Below, one piece after another: positions 1-5,936 of a stretch of DNA of 6,201 bases. The DNA is taken from contig CP070628.1 in the NCBI GenBank assembly GCA_020355985.1, forward strand, positions 342,356 through 348,556, written 5' to 3'. The first letter of the stretch is position 1; each line of letters starts with the position of its first letter. The notes under the pieces are model-generated. The model did not search any database. It had not been told where the DNA came from and saw only the letters and a program-made list of their open reading frames with translations. Both the position numbers and the translations under genes were made by a program. This stretch comes from Nitrospirota bacterium. Lineage in GTDB: Bacteria > Nitrospirota > Nitrospiria > Nitrospirales > UBA8639.

Positions 1-1
1 G

Positions 2-640
2 AGTGCACTCATTCGGCGCAATACCACCATTCCCACGAGCGCCAAGGAAATGTTTACCACCTATGTCGATGGTCAAACGTCTGTGGATATTCATATTCTC
101 CAGGGCGAACGGGAACTTGTGAAAGACAATCGCAGTCTGGCTCGCTTTCAATTGAAAATGCCACCATTGCCTGCCGGGGTACCTCGTGTTGAAGTCACGT
201 TCCTCATCGATGCTAATGGCATCTTGCATGTGACGGCCAGAGACATCCGGACAAGTGAAGCGCAGTCTGTGCAGGTTAAGCCCTCGCATGGATTAACGGA
301 TGACGAAGTGGAAGGGATGATTCGAGATTCCTTTCAATTTGCTGAAGAGGATGTTAAAGCCCGCCAAGTCATCGAAGCCCGCACTGAAGCGAACGCGATT
401 ATTGTCGCAACTGAAAAAGCCTTGGCCCGTGCATCTGATCTCATAAGTGAAAATGAGAAAGCAGAGATTCAGCGAGTCATTCGACAACTGGGTGAAACGC
501 AGAAGGGGGATGACCATCGTGTCATTCGCGCAGGGATCACAGAGGTTGAAAAAGAGACGCATCATTTGGCAGAAGTCTTGATGGATGCGACCTTGAAAGA
601 AGCGCTGGAAAGTAAAAAAGTCTCTGAATTCGTGAAATAA
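2..640 (+). CDS. hscA: Fe-S protein assembly chaperone HscA (Hsp70 family), 3' part only
   Basis: This is the last 212 codons of a specialised Hsp70 that, with HscB, helps release [2Fe-2S] clusters from the scaffold IscU in the cytoplasm. The reading frame is open from the window edge at base 2, so the ATPase domain and true start lie outside. The first 95 or so residues are the beta-sandwich substrate-binding domain. They carry the HscA-type stretches RRNTTIP, DGQTSVDIHILQGEREL, NRSLARF and PPLPAG, then DANGILHVTARD and VQVKPSHGLTDDEV. The remaining 115 or so residues are the helical lid, including the HscA-like FAEEDVKAR and KGDD segments. The C-terminus is short and lacks the EEVD or acidic glycine-rich tail of general DnaK, which supports HscA over DnaK. 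iscX follows in the same direction. The assignment is very likely; only the 5' truncation limits it. Confidence 0.95.
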   Translation, partial: SALIRRNTTIPTSAKEMFTTYVDGQTSVDIHILQGERELVKDNRSLARFQLKMPPLPAGVPRVEVTFLIDANGILHVTARDIRTSEAQSVQVKPSHGLTDDEVEGMIRDSFQFAEEDVKARQVIEARTEANAIIVATEKALARASDLISENEKAEIQRVIRQLGETQKGDDHRVIRAGITEVEKETHHLAEVLMDATLKEALESKKVSEFVK

Positions 641-686
641 CGAGTCCCTGCTTGGATTCACACGTTCTTCAAACGAAGAGGAAATC

Positions 687-905
687 ATGGCCCAAGATTT
701 AATGTGGACGGATACTGAAGATATTGGTATTCGGTTACAGGAAGAATATCCTGACCTCGATCCCTTAACGGTGAGGTTTACCGATTTACATGCGTGGGTG
801 GTTGCGCTTCCAGAATTCAAAGATGATCCGAAAGCGTCAAATGAGAAAAAGCTCGAGGCTATTCAAATGGCGTGGTATGAAGAATACCAAGATGTCAAAG
901 GGTAG
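687..905 (+). CDS. iscX: IscX, small acidic Fe-S assembly protein
   Basis: This 72-residue protein belongs to the IscX (YfhJ) family, which binds the cysteine desulfurase IscS at the site shared with frataxin and modulates Fe-S assembly; it may also bind iron. The whole family pattern is visible: an N-terminal WTDTEDI, the core PDLDPLTVRFTDLHAWV at about residues 23-39, and DDPKASNEKKLEAIQMAW at about 46-63. The protein is rich in Asp and Glu, and its length is close to the usual 65-75 residues. A GA-rich ribosome site (AGAGGA, 677-682) sits 4 bases before the ATG. The gene lies 46 bp after hscA on the same strand with no terminator or promoter visible between, so the two are probably co-transcribed. 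In E. coli a ferredoxin gene separates hscA from iscX; here it is absent. Confidence 0.95.
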   Translation: MAQDLMWTDTEDIGIRLQEEYPDLDPLTVRFTDLHAWVVALPEFKDDPKASNEKKLEAIQMAWYEEYQDVKG

Positions 906-946
906 CAGAGCAATAGCCCATGACGCGAAACAGGAATTGAGTTTTC

Positions 947-3346
947 TTAAAATGAAGAGCGTTGACTGGAAGAACCTGAATTCATCCGGTCGAATTCAAA
1001 AAAGTCCATGGGATTGGCTTTTTGAACGGCACCTTTCTCTGGTTCCGTCCCTTTCCGAAAAACCTCTGTGCTGATATTGCGGCTGGTTTTTGTTGGTAAG
1101 TCTCCAGTTGTGGTATCTATCTGGGCGAACTGAATACCCTCGGGGATTGTAAAGGACATGACGGGCAAATCACGAAGAGCCTGTCCCATGAATTCCGTCC
1201 AGATGGGCAGGGCTGCGTGAGCCCCTGATTCCAATCGACCTAAGGTTCGGACCGAATCAAATCCCACCCATACGCCTGTGGCTAAATTAGGGGCATAACC
1301 CACAAACCAGGCATCGTTATAGCCATTCGTCGTTCCGGTTTTCCCCGCCAATGGACGGCCGATCCTTTTTGCTCGACGTCCTGTTCCGCTTTGGATGACA
1401 TCCATTAACATGTTGGTGATGAGATAGGCATTTTCCTGTGTCATGGCTTGCCGTGGTTCAAACAAGTGTTGTTCCAAGATCTCCCCTTTCACATCTTTGA
1501 CAAGTGTTATCTGATACGGCCGCAACCACATGCCTTGATTGGCAAACACACCATAGGCTGACGTGATCTCCTGAAGGCTCACACTTGAAGACCCTAGGGC
1601 AAGAGAGAGGTCTTGACTGAGCGGGCTTTGAATTCCCAAATTACTTGCCACCGTGACGACTTCCGGGACGCCTATTTGTTCAAGGAGTCTGACGGTTGCG
1701 GCATTTCGCGAATGGCGCAGGGCTTCCCGTAGGGAAATAGTTCCATAGAAACGTTTCTCATAATTTTCTGGTTTCCAGACCCGATCAAGTTCTTCATCTT
1801 GGTAGACCACCGGTGCATCCAAAATCAATGACGCCGGGGTAAGCCCTTGTTGAAGGGCTGTGGCATAAATAAGAGGCTTGAAGGCCGAGCCAGGCTGCCG
1901 TCGCGCCGCCACAGCTCGATTGAATTGACTGCGATTAAAATTATAGCCTCCGGACATGGCTTGAACCGCACCGGTTCGGGGATCAAGAGCCAGCAATGAA
2001 CCTTCCACAAGGGGAGTCTGCTCCAACGCGAAGCTGCCTGATTCGAGATTGCCATTTTTTGGCAAGACCTCCACGATATCTCCAACTTTGAGTAGGTGGC
2101 GTGGAGTGATATCTTTTTGAACGACGGCAGTTCCAACATCTTTTACATTCTTTAGCCGGCGTCCGGCCCATTTCATATCTTTAAGCTCGATGGTTCCTTT
2201 ATACGTATTGCCAACCAAAATAGCTGCTGATTTTTTGGTCACTTTCGTCACAAGGGCTCGATACAGGCCATAAACCTGAGCAGCGCGAGGATTCTGTAAT
2301 TCCGGGTACTCATCGGGAGCCACAAAGTCTTTACCAAATTCAACATGTCCCAGCGGTCCTCGCCACCCTTGACGTTTATCCACTTGACGTAAACCTTGCT
2401 GCAGGCTTTCTTCAGCAAGTTTTTGTGTTGCAATATTTAAGGTGGTGTAAATCTGCAAACCACCTTTATAGACAAGTGACTCGCCATATCGCTCGACCAA
2501 ATGTTGCCGGATATCTTCGATGAAATAGGAAGCAATCGGTTCAATAGACTGACGGCGATAATTCAATGTCGTCCCGATAGCGGTTTGGGCCTCTTCGTCC
2601 GTGATGAAGCCAGCTTCGATCATACGATATAAAACTAATTCCTTTCGAGACTTGGCCAGATCCGGATTGCGATACGGGGAATAGGTGTTTGGCGCTTTTG
2701 GCAGCCCCGCTAAAAAAGCGGCTTCAGGGAGAGTGAGTTCTTGGACGCTTTTGTCGAAGTAGGTAAGAGTGGCGGCGGCAATCCCATAGGCCCCGTGACC
2801 AAAATAGATCTGGTTGAGGTACATTTCCAGGATCTGATCTTTCGTGAGGACCCATTCCATTTTAATCGCTAAAATGAGTTCTTTAATTTTTCGTTGATAG
2901 GTACGTTCTGGAGAGAGGAAAAGGGCTCGTGCCAACTGTTGGGTAATGGTACTGGCGCCCTGAAAACGTCCACCTTTTTTGAGATTCGTCCATGCGGCAC
3001 GGCCTATCCCCACAATGTCCAGTCCCGGATGTTCAAGAAACCGGGTGTCTTCGACGGCAATGACGGCTTGGGTCAAGGCTTGGGGAATTTGATCAATCGG
3101 GGTATAGAGACGACGCTCAATAAAAAATTGGCCAATGATTTCACCGTTATCAGCATACACTCTGGAGACTAAACTGGGCTGATAATCTTGGAAGGAATCG
3201 AAGGTTGGCAGGTCACGGGTTGCGACAAAAAGAATTCCCACAACGGTACCGGTTCCAATACCGCCGAGGATGAAAGAGCCAACAAGAAGAATTCGAAGCC
3301 ACGACCATGTTTTGAGCCCTGAAAAAAACTGCTGCACGGTATTCAT
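947..3346 (-). CDS. mrcA: Class A penicillin-binding protein 1A (glycosyltransferase/transpeptidase)
   Basis: This 799-residue bifunctional peptidoglycan synthase is anchored in the inner membrane and polymerises glycan strands and cross-links peptides in the periplasm. Residues 17-42 form a single N-terminal membrane anchor after a short cytoplasmic tail. The GT51 glycosyltransferase domain (about 65-245) has the catalytic Glu in EDTRF (E99), then GASTITQQLAR (130-140), KIKELILA and the second conserved Glu in QILEMYLNQIYFG (E174). A region at about 325-440 fits the OB-type insert of PBP1A. The transpeptidase domain (about 445-720) has all three motifs: SAFK (S487, K490), SRN (546-548) and KTGTT (669-673). 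The length is typical of PBP1A. The ATG at 3346 is the only ATG, GTG or TTG in frame after the upstream stop near 3407, yet no Shine-Dalgarno is visible before it. The gene converges with iscX (41-bp gap). All catalytic residues are present, so it should be active. Confidence 0.95.
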   Translation of the reverse strand: MNTVQQFFSGLKTWSWLRILLVGSFILGGIGTGTVVGILFVATRDLPTFDSFQDYQPSLVSRVYADNGEIIGQFFIERRLYTPIDQIPQALTQAVIAVEDTRFLEHPGLDIVGIGRAAWTNLKKGGRFQGASTITQQLARALFLSPERTYQRKIKELILAIKMEWVLTKDQILEMYLNQIYFGHGAYGIAAATLTYFDKSVQELTLPEAAFLAGLPKAPNTYSPYRNPDLAKSRKELVLYRMIEAGFITDEEAQTAIGTTLNYRRQSIEPIASYFIEDIRQHLVERYGESLVYKGGLQIYTTLNIATQKLAEESLQQGLRQVDKRQGWRGPLGHVEFGKDFVAPDEYPELQNPRAAQVYGLYRALVTKVTKKSAAILVGNTYKGTIELKDMKWAGRRLKNVKDVGTAVVQKDITPRHLLKVGDIVEVLPKNGNLESGSFALEQTPLVEGSLLALDPRTGAVQAMSGGYNFNRSQFNRAVAARRQPGSAFKPLIYATALQQGLTPASLILDAPVVYQDEELDRVWKPENYEKRFYGTISLREALRHSRNAATVRLLEQIGVPEVVTVASNLGIQSPLSQDLSLALGSSSVSLQEITSAYGVFANQGMWLRPYQITLVKDVKGEILEQHLFEPRQAMTQENAYLITNMLMDVIQSGTGRRAKRIGRPLAGKTGTTNGYNDAWFVGYAPNLATGVWVGFDSVRTLGRLESGAHAALPIWTEFMGQALRDLPVMSFTIPEGIQFAQIDTTTGDLPTKTSRNISTEVFRKGTEPEKGAVQKANPMDFFEFDRMNSGSSSQRSSF

Positions 3347-3409
3347 TAAGGAAAGAAATCGATAGCCTTTGTGTGAGAGGCGAAGAGAGGGAGATAATTC
3401 ACGGCCTTA

Positions 3410-3438
3410 ATTTTACGATACCCTGAGATTAGTGAAAA
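3410..3438 (-). promoter_or_regulatory. Candidate sigma70-type promoter for the PBP1A gene
   Basis: On the minus strand a -35-like TTTTCA (3438-3433; 4 of 6 matches to TTGACA) is followed by a 17-bp spacer and a -10-like TAAAAT (3415-3410; 5 of 6 matches to TATAAT). It would start transcription near 3403 and give a leader of about 56 bases. The element lies in the correct non-coding gap and orientation, but such matches also arise by chance in AT-rich DNA. Confidence 0.35.
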
Positions 3439-3557
3439 CACAAGGCAATCAAGGCCCAGGTTATCCCAAAGAAATTCAAAGGGCCATACTCCAGAAAATG
3501 GAAAAAGGAAAATTGGTGAGAGGCCAAATGGGCGATTCTCTGGGCCTTTTGCGCAGA

Positions 3558-3617
3558 TTGACAAACTTTTTCACCCCGTGGTACGACCAAAGACCATTCA
3601 AGTTTTTTCCGTATATT
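3558..3617 (+). promoter_or_regulatory. Possible promoter elements for the peroxiredoxin gene
   Basis: A perfect -35 hexamer TTGACA lies at 3558-3563, but the best -10 at usual spacing (TACGAC, 3582-3587, 18-bp spacer) matches only 3 of 6 positions. Further down, TATATT (3612-3617) matches 5 of 6 but has no -35 at 16-18 bp; it would give a leader of only about 20 bases. Either could serve, perhaps with an activator. I cannot choose between them. Confidence 0.25.
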
Positions 3618-3626
3618 TTATTCAAC

Positions 3627-3633
3627 AAGGAGG
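3627..3633 (+). promoter_or_regulatory. Strong ribosome binding site of the peroxiredoxin gene
   Basis: A perfect AAGGAGG lies 9 bases before the ATG at 3643 and fixes that start. It is part of the 12-mer ACAAGGAGGAGA (3625-3636), which is repeated exactly before the erpA start on the other strand. It suggests high translation. Confidence 0.85.
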
Positions 3634-3642
3634 AGATAGAAC

Positions 3643-4113
3643 ATGTCAGATGTTGCGGCAGAAATTAAAGTCGGCGATGTGGCCCCGGATTTTACGCTCA
3701 AAGATCAGGACCAAAACGATATTAAACTCAGTGACTATCAAGGGAAAAAGAATGTGGTCTTGGCGTTTTATCCATTAGATTGGAGCCCTGTCTGTACGGG
3801 AGAAAATAAGTGTTTGACCGATGATTTCCCAAGTTTTGAATCTGCGAATGCGGAGATCATGGGCGTGAGCTGCGATAGTTTTTTTTCGCATAAAGCATGG
3901 GCCGATTCTTTGGATCTGAAGCACAAATTGTTGGCTGATATGCATCGGACGGTGTCGAAGGCTTATGGTTTGTATTTTGAACCGCTGAACTGCTCAAAGC
4001 GAGCAACGGTTGTTGTGGATAAAAGCGGGAAAGTCGCCTATGCTAAAGTTCAAGACATCAAAACGGCACGAGATGATAAAGAAATTCTGGAAGCCTTAAG
4101 CAAATTAGGCTAA
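3643..4113 (+). CDS. Peroxiredoxin (AhpC/TSA superfamily, AhpE- or PrxQ-like)
   Basis: This 156-residue cytoplasmic thiol peroxidase probably reduces hydrogen peroxide and organic hydroperoxides. The thioredoxin fold begins with [15 protein letters not shown] (10-24). The active-site loop is YPLDWSPVC, with P44, S48 and the peroxidatic C51, so the usual PxxxTxxC motif has Ser in place of Thr. The segment [10 protein letters not shown] (77-86) resembles the DSxFSHxAW motif of AhpC/Prx1 enzymes, and R120 in KRATVVVD is in place for the catalytic Arg. The protein stops after KLG and has no C-terminal VCP resolving-cysteine tail, so it is not a typical 2-Cys enzyme. C57, C77 or C117 could serve as an internal resolving Cys, or it could be 1-Cys. 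There is no signal peptide. A strong terminator follows, then a thioredoxin-like gene that might supply electrons (inference). Confidence 0.9.
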   Translation: MSDVAAEIKVGDVAPDFTLKDQDQNDIKLSDYQGKKNVVLAFYPLDWSPVCTGENKCLTDDFPSFESANAEIMGVSCDSFFSHKAWADSLDLKHKLLADMHRTVSKAYGLYFEPLNCSKRATVVVDKSGKVAYAKVQDIKTARDDKEILEALSKLG

Positions 4114-4130
4114 GAGTGGGATGAACGAGG

Positions 4131-4170
4131 AACCCTAAGTGGAGTGTGAGCTCCCTTGGGGTTTTCGTTT
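4131..4170 (+). terminator. Intrinsic terminator after the peroxiredoxin gene
   Basis: The left arm at 4131-4144 (AACCCTAAGTGGAG) pairs with the right arm at 4151-4163 (CTCCCTTGGGGTT), with one bulged T and one T-G pair. The loop is about 6 bases, and the stem runs into TTTTCGTTT. It begins 17 bases after the peroxiredoxin stop codon. The thioredoxin-like gene starts only about 37 bases beyond it with no evident promoter, so partial read-through may set that gene's level. Confidence 0.85.
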
Positions 4171-4206
4171 GTCTAGGCCAGGCCGCAGAAAAGAGAAGGA
4201 GAGGAT

Positions 4207-4545
4207 ATGTCAGGAATAGTAGAAAATGTGAATGATGAAAACTATGAGGATTTTTCGCAATCGTCAGCAGCCGTGGTGGCCTATGGAATTGCCACCTGTG
4301 AGCCCTGCAAGGCCTATGACCCGATCCTGGAGCAAACGGCTAAGGCATTTCTCAATGTGCGAATCGGGAAAGCCAAAATGCATGTCCCGGGCAAATGTCG
4401 AGGAATTAAAAAACAGCATAATTTTGAAACCTATCCCACTACCCACTTCTTTTCCAACGGCATTCTCATTTGTGCTAAAGAAGGCAAGCTCGAGGCCACT
4501 GAGTTATCCGCACTGATCGGGCAACATTTTTCTCAGCCGAGTTAG
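4207..4545 (+). CDS. Atypical thioredoxin-like protein with CEPC active site
   Basis: This 112-residue protein has a thioredoxin fold and is probably cytoplasmic, as no signal peptide is seen. The redox motif is C31-E-P-C34 followed by K35, and the cis-proline is P77 in ETYPTTHFF, followed by SNG as in thioredoxins. The length is normal for a single-domain thioredoxin. It departs from the canonical form in three places. The buried Asp (D26 in E. coli) aligns with Ala25, the two Trp around the active site are replaced by Gly27 and Thr30, and Gly in CGPC is Glu. Two extra cysteines, C64 (PGKC) and C89, lie outside the motif. These changes argue against a general TrxA role and suggest a specialised reductant, possibly for the peroxiredoxin just upstream (inference). 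An AAGGAG site (4196-4201) lies 5 bases before the ATG. No clear promoter or 3' terminator was found. Confidence 0.8.
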   Translation: MSGIVENVNDENYEDFSQSSAAVVAYGIATCEPCKAYDPILEQTAKAFLNVRIGKAKMHVPGKCRGIKKQHNFETYPTTHFFSNGILICAKEGKLEATELSALIGQHFSQPS

Positions 4546-4665
4546 TCACGATTTCCCCACACCTCGTACACACACAATTCTTCTGAAAATACCTGACTCT
4601 GATTGCCAGGAACTCTGAGTGAGATTCTAATTTCTTCGATGTCCGTGGTCGGAGGCGGCCCTGGT
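4546..4665. other. Convergent gap between thioredoxin-like and PTPS genes
   Basis: These 120 bases lie between the 3' ends of two convergent genes. No strong terminator is visible on either strand. The best candidate, CCTG pairing with CAGG within 4592-4610, is a 4-bp stem. A 7-bp direct repeat, ACTCTGA, occurs at 4595-4601 and 4612-4618 with no evident meaning. Confidence 0.5.
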
Positions 4666-5457
4666 CTATGCCGAAATGATGGCGAAGGTCTCAGGACATT
4701 GACTTATTGATACCTGATGTAAAGGGGGAGTCGGAAAATGTGGTCTCAGAAGAAACCAGCACTCTTTGGCAAGAGAGAGATCAGTGATGGGGGTATCGGA
4801 AAACAGTGGGTCATGACTGATATTCTTCTGTTCCCATCGCTGAAGAATTTCGTGTTTTACGATCTGGTCTAATGCCGGGAGGCTGACAACCTGTCCAGTA
4901 TCGTGAGGAATGATGCCTTTGATGGACACCCACAGTTCGTACTGATGCCCCTGGGCGAGCCCTTGTTCCAACTGATGCACGGCTGCGAATTGATATCGGC
5001 GACCAATAAGAGCGGTCTTTTCCGATGAAGAAGGCTGAACAAAATCTTGAATCACCTCTGCGTAAAGAGTGTCATCTTCATAGAGACGAATTCTCTCGAG
5101 TGCGGGTAATTGAGGATGTTTGGCTAATAATTCCCACAGCGTCCAGGCCAAGTTTTCGGAGGTGGGAATCCGATCGTGAAAATAGGGCGTGTCTAAGTTT
5201 AAATTTTTGTGATCGAATTCTTTTAAGACTTCCCACAGATAGAGTTTGAGGTCGTAAAGATTGATGATCATGCCCGTGACCGGATCAATCTCTCCGCAGA
5301 GCGTTACTTCCAATAAGTAATTATGCCCATGTGTGTTCACATTATTACAGGCACCAAATACTTCTTGGTTCTTGGCATCATCCCAGTTGGGATTGTGGTA
5401 ACGATGGGAGGAGCAGAACTCAAGACGTTTGGTTAATGTTGCTTTGGGCATCGCCAT
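4666..5457 (-). CDS. Tandem 6-pyruvoyl-tetrahydropterin synthase/QueD-family protein, second domain degenerate
   Basis: This 263-residue cytoplasmic protein is made of two PTPS-fold domains; single-domain members are about 120-145 residues. The family converts dihydroneopterin triphosphate to 6-pyruvoyl-tetrahydropterin or, as QueD, to 6-carboxy-tetrahydropterin for queuosine. Domain 1 (about 8-138) is complete. It has zinc ligands H18, H43 and H45 (in NTHGHNY), the catalytic C37 in FGACNN, D82-H83 in DHKNLNLD, and E127 in LYED. Stretches such as GEIDPVTGM and PYF resemble animal PTPS closely. Domain 2 (about 150-263) keeps the fold signature (FAAVH161, QGH171QYEL, DTGQVV) but lacks about 17 residues including the Cys loop. 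It has Q169 for H43, E209-Q210 for D82-H83, and Q253 near the E127 position. It is probably a non-catalytic partner domain. The start may instead be the ATG at 5451, which is better spaced from the weak AAAGAGA site. A terminator lies just upstream. Substrate is undecided. Confidence 0.88.
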   Translation of the reverse strand: MAMPKATLTKRLEFCSSHRYHNPNWDDAKNQEVFGACNNVNTHGHNYLLEVTLCGEIDPVTGMIINLYDLKLYLWEVLKEFDHKNLNLDTPYFHDRIPTSENLAWTLWELLAKHPQLPALERIRLYEDDTLYAEVIQDFVQPSSSEKTALIGRRYQFAAVHQLEQGLAQGHQYELWVSIKGIIPHDTGQVVSLPALDQIVKHEILQRWEQKNISHDPLFSDTPITDLSLAKECWFLLRPHFPTPPLHQVSISQCPETFAIISA

Positions 5458-5481
5458 TCTCTTTCAAGCCAATTGCACGTC

Positions 5482-5536
5482 AAGAAAAAAGAAGGGCTAG
5501 ACTCTGGTACGCAACGTACATCAAGTCCAGCCCTTC
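5482..5536 (-). terminator. Long two-tier intrinsic terminator after erpA
   Basis: Read on the minus strand, this is a hairpin followed by a T-rich run (5490-5482). The outer arms GAAGGGCT (5491-5498) and AGCCCTTC (5529-5536) pair perfectly. After one A-C mismatch the stem continues as GACT/AGTC. A small internal loop (3 and 4 bases) then leads to a perfect inner stem GTACG (5507-5511) and CGTAC (5515-5519) with a 3-base loop, CAA. It starts about 30 bases after the erpA stop and ends about 25 bases before the PTPS start. On the plus strand the hairpin lacks a T-run, so it works in one direction. Confidence 0.9.
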
Positions 5537-5566
5537 ATGTTAACAGTGATCTGTGAAAATAGTGGG

Positions 5567-5887
5567 TTACGTCGAAAAGGAACTTCCGCAGCCACAGGTG
5601 GATTTGGCTTGTGGATTCTTGATGGAGAATCCAGAGCCTTGAAGGCTGTCTACATAGTCTACTTCGGCACCGCTCAGCATCGGGGCGCTTTGTGAATCGA
5701 CAATGACTTTGACGTCACCCTTTTCCACGATGGTGTCATCGTCACTCGTTTTGTCTTCGAATGACATACCATATTGATAACCGCTACAGCCTCCGCCTTT
5801 CACGTATATCCGAAGGCCCACGGCATTATCTTCTTCCTTAATTAATTCTTTAATCTTTTCTTCAGCAATTGAGGTAATGGTCACCAT
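5567..5887 (-). CDS. erpA: ErpA/IscA-like A-type iron-sulfur cluster carrier
   Basis: This 106-residue A-type carrier accepts Fe-S clusters from the scaffold and delivers them to target apoproteins in the cytoplasm. The three cluster-binding cysteines are present: C34 in GGGCSGYQYG, and C98 and C100 in the C-terminal TCGCGSSF. The body matches ErpA better than IscA or SufA, with EKGDVKVIVD, LSGAEVDYVDSLQGSGFSIKNP and the short SFST ending. Length is usual for the family. The start is the ATG at 5887, 8 bases after a perfect AAGGAGG. The reading frame stays open to an ATG at 5944, but those 19 codons span the ribosome site and do not look like ErpA. The gene has its own promoter and a strong terminator, so it is probably a single-gene unit. 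hscA and iscX, also Fe-S genes, lie about 5 kb away in the window. Confidence 0.93.
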   Translation of the reverse strand: MVTITSIAEEKIKELIKEEDNAVGLRIYVKGGGCSGYQYGMSFEDKTSDDDTIVEKGDVKVIVDSQSAPMLSGAEVDYVDSLQGSGFSIKNPQAKSTCGCGSSFST

Positions 5888-5895
5888 ATGTCTCT

Positions 5896-5902
5896 CCTCC
5901 TT
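5896..5902 (-). promoter_or_regulatory. Strong ribosome binding site deciding the erpA start
   Basis: On the minus strand this reads AAGGAGG, 8 bases before the ATG at 5887. It shows that the upstream in-frame ATG at 5944 is not the start. The surrounding 12-mer ACAAGGAGGAGA is identical to the one before the peroxiredoxin gene. Confidence 0.9.
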
Positions 5903-5936
5903 GTATGAACATCCGAAAATTTTTAAATTCTTCTTT

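Larger units (their letters stand above)
3347..3642. other. Non-coding gap between divergent PBP1A and peroxiredoxin genes
   Basis: About 296 bases separate two divergently transcribed genes. I find no convincing gene here. The gap contains a candidate PBP1A promoter (minus), two GGCC-centred inverted repeats, a perfect TTGACA hexamer on the plus strand, and the peroxiredoxin ribosome site at its right end. The inverted repeats pair GGCCC (3453-3457) with GGGCC (3481-3485), and AGGCC (3521-3525) with GGCCT (3543-3547). The second is followed by TTTT but has a 17-base loop, so it is only a weak terminator candidate. Confidence 0.6.

Noticed and set aside
293..820. A 175-codon open frame on the minus strand across hscA and iscX
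   Set aside because: It lies fully antisense to two well-supported genes, spans their junction, and its product looks like random sequence with no recognisable motif.
3346..3564. A 72-codon minus-strand frame with a TTG start ahead of PBP1A
   Set aside because: The product has low-complexity, unrecognisable sequence and starts with a rare codon and no clear ribosome site. It is kept only as a possible coupling geometry in the findings.
3432..3668. A 78-codon plus-strand frame with a GTG start
   Set aside because: It has no ribosome site, runs through the peroxiredoxin ribosome site and past its start codon, and its product shows no family pattern.
4592..4610. A possible terminator between the thioredoxin-like and PTPS genes
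   Set aside because: The stem is only 4 bp with a long loop and no solid T-run on either strand.
5458..5483. A promoter for the PTPS gene built on TTGACG (minus strand)
   Set aside because: At 16-17 bp spacing the -10 would be GAGAAT or AGAATG overlapping the start codon, so transcription would begin inside the gene.
5458..5566. A pterin- or preQ1-sensing riboswitch ahead of the PTPS gene
   Set aside because: The structured RNA here is explained by the erpA terminator with its T-run. No preQ1 aptamer features (small stem-loop with an A-rich tail next to the ribosome site) were seen.
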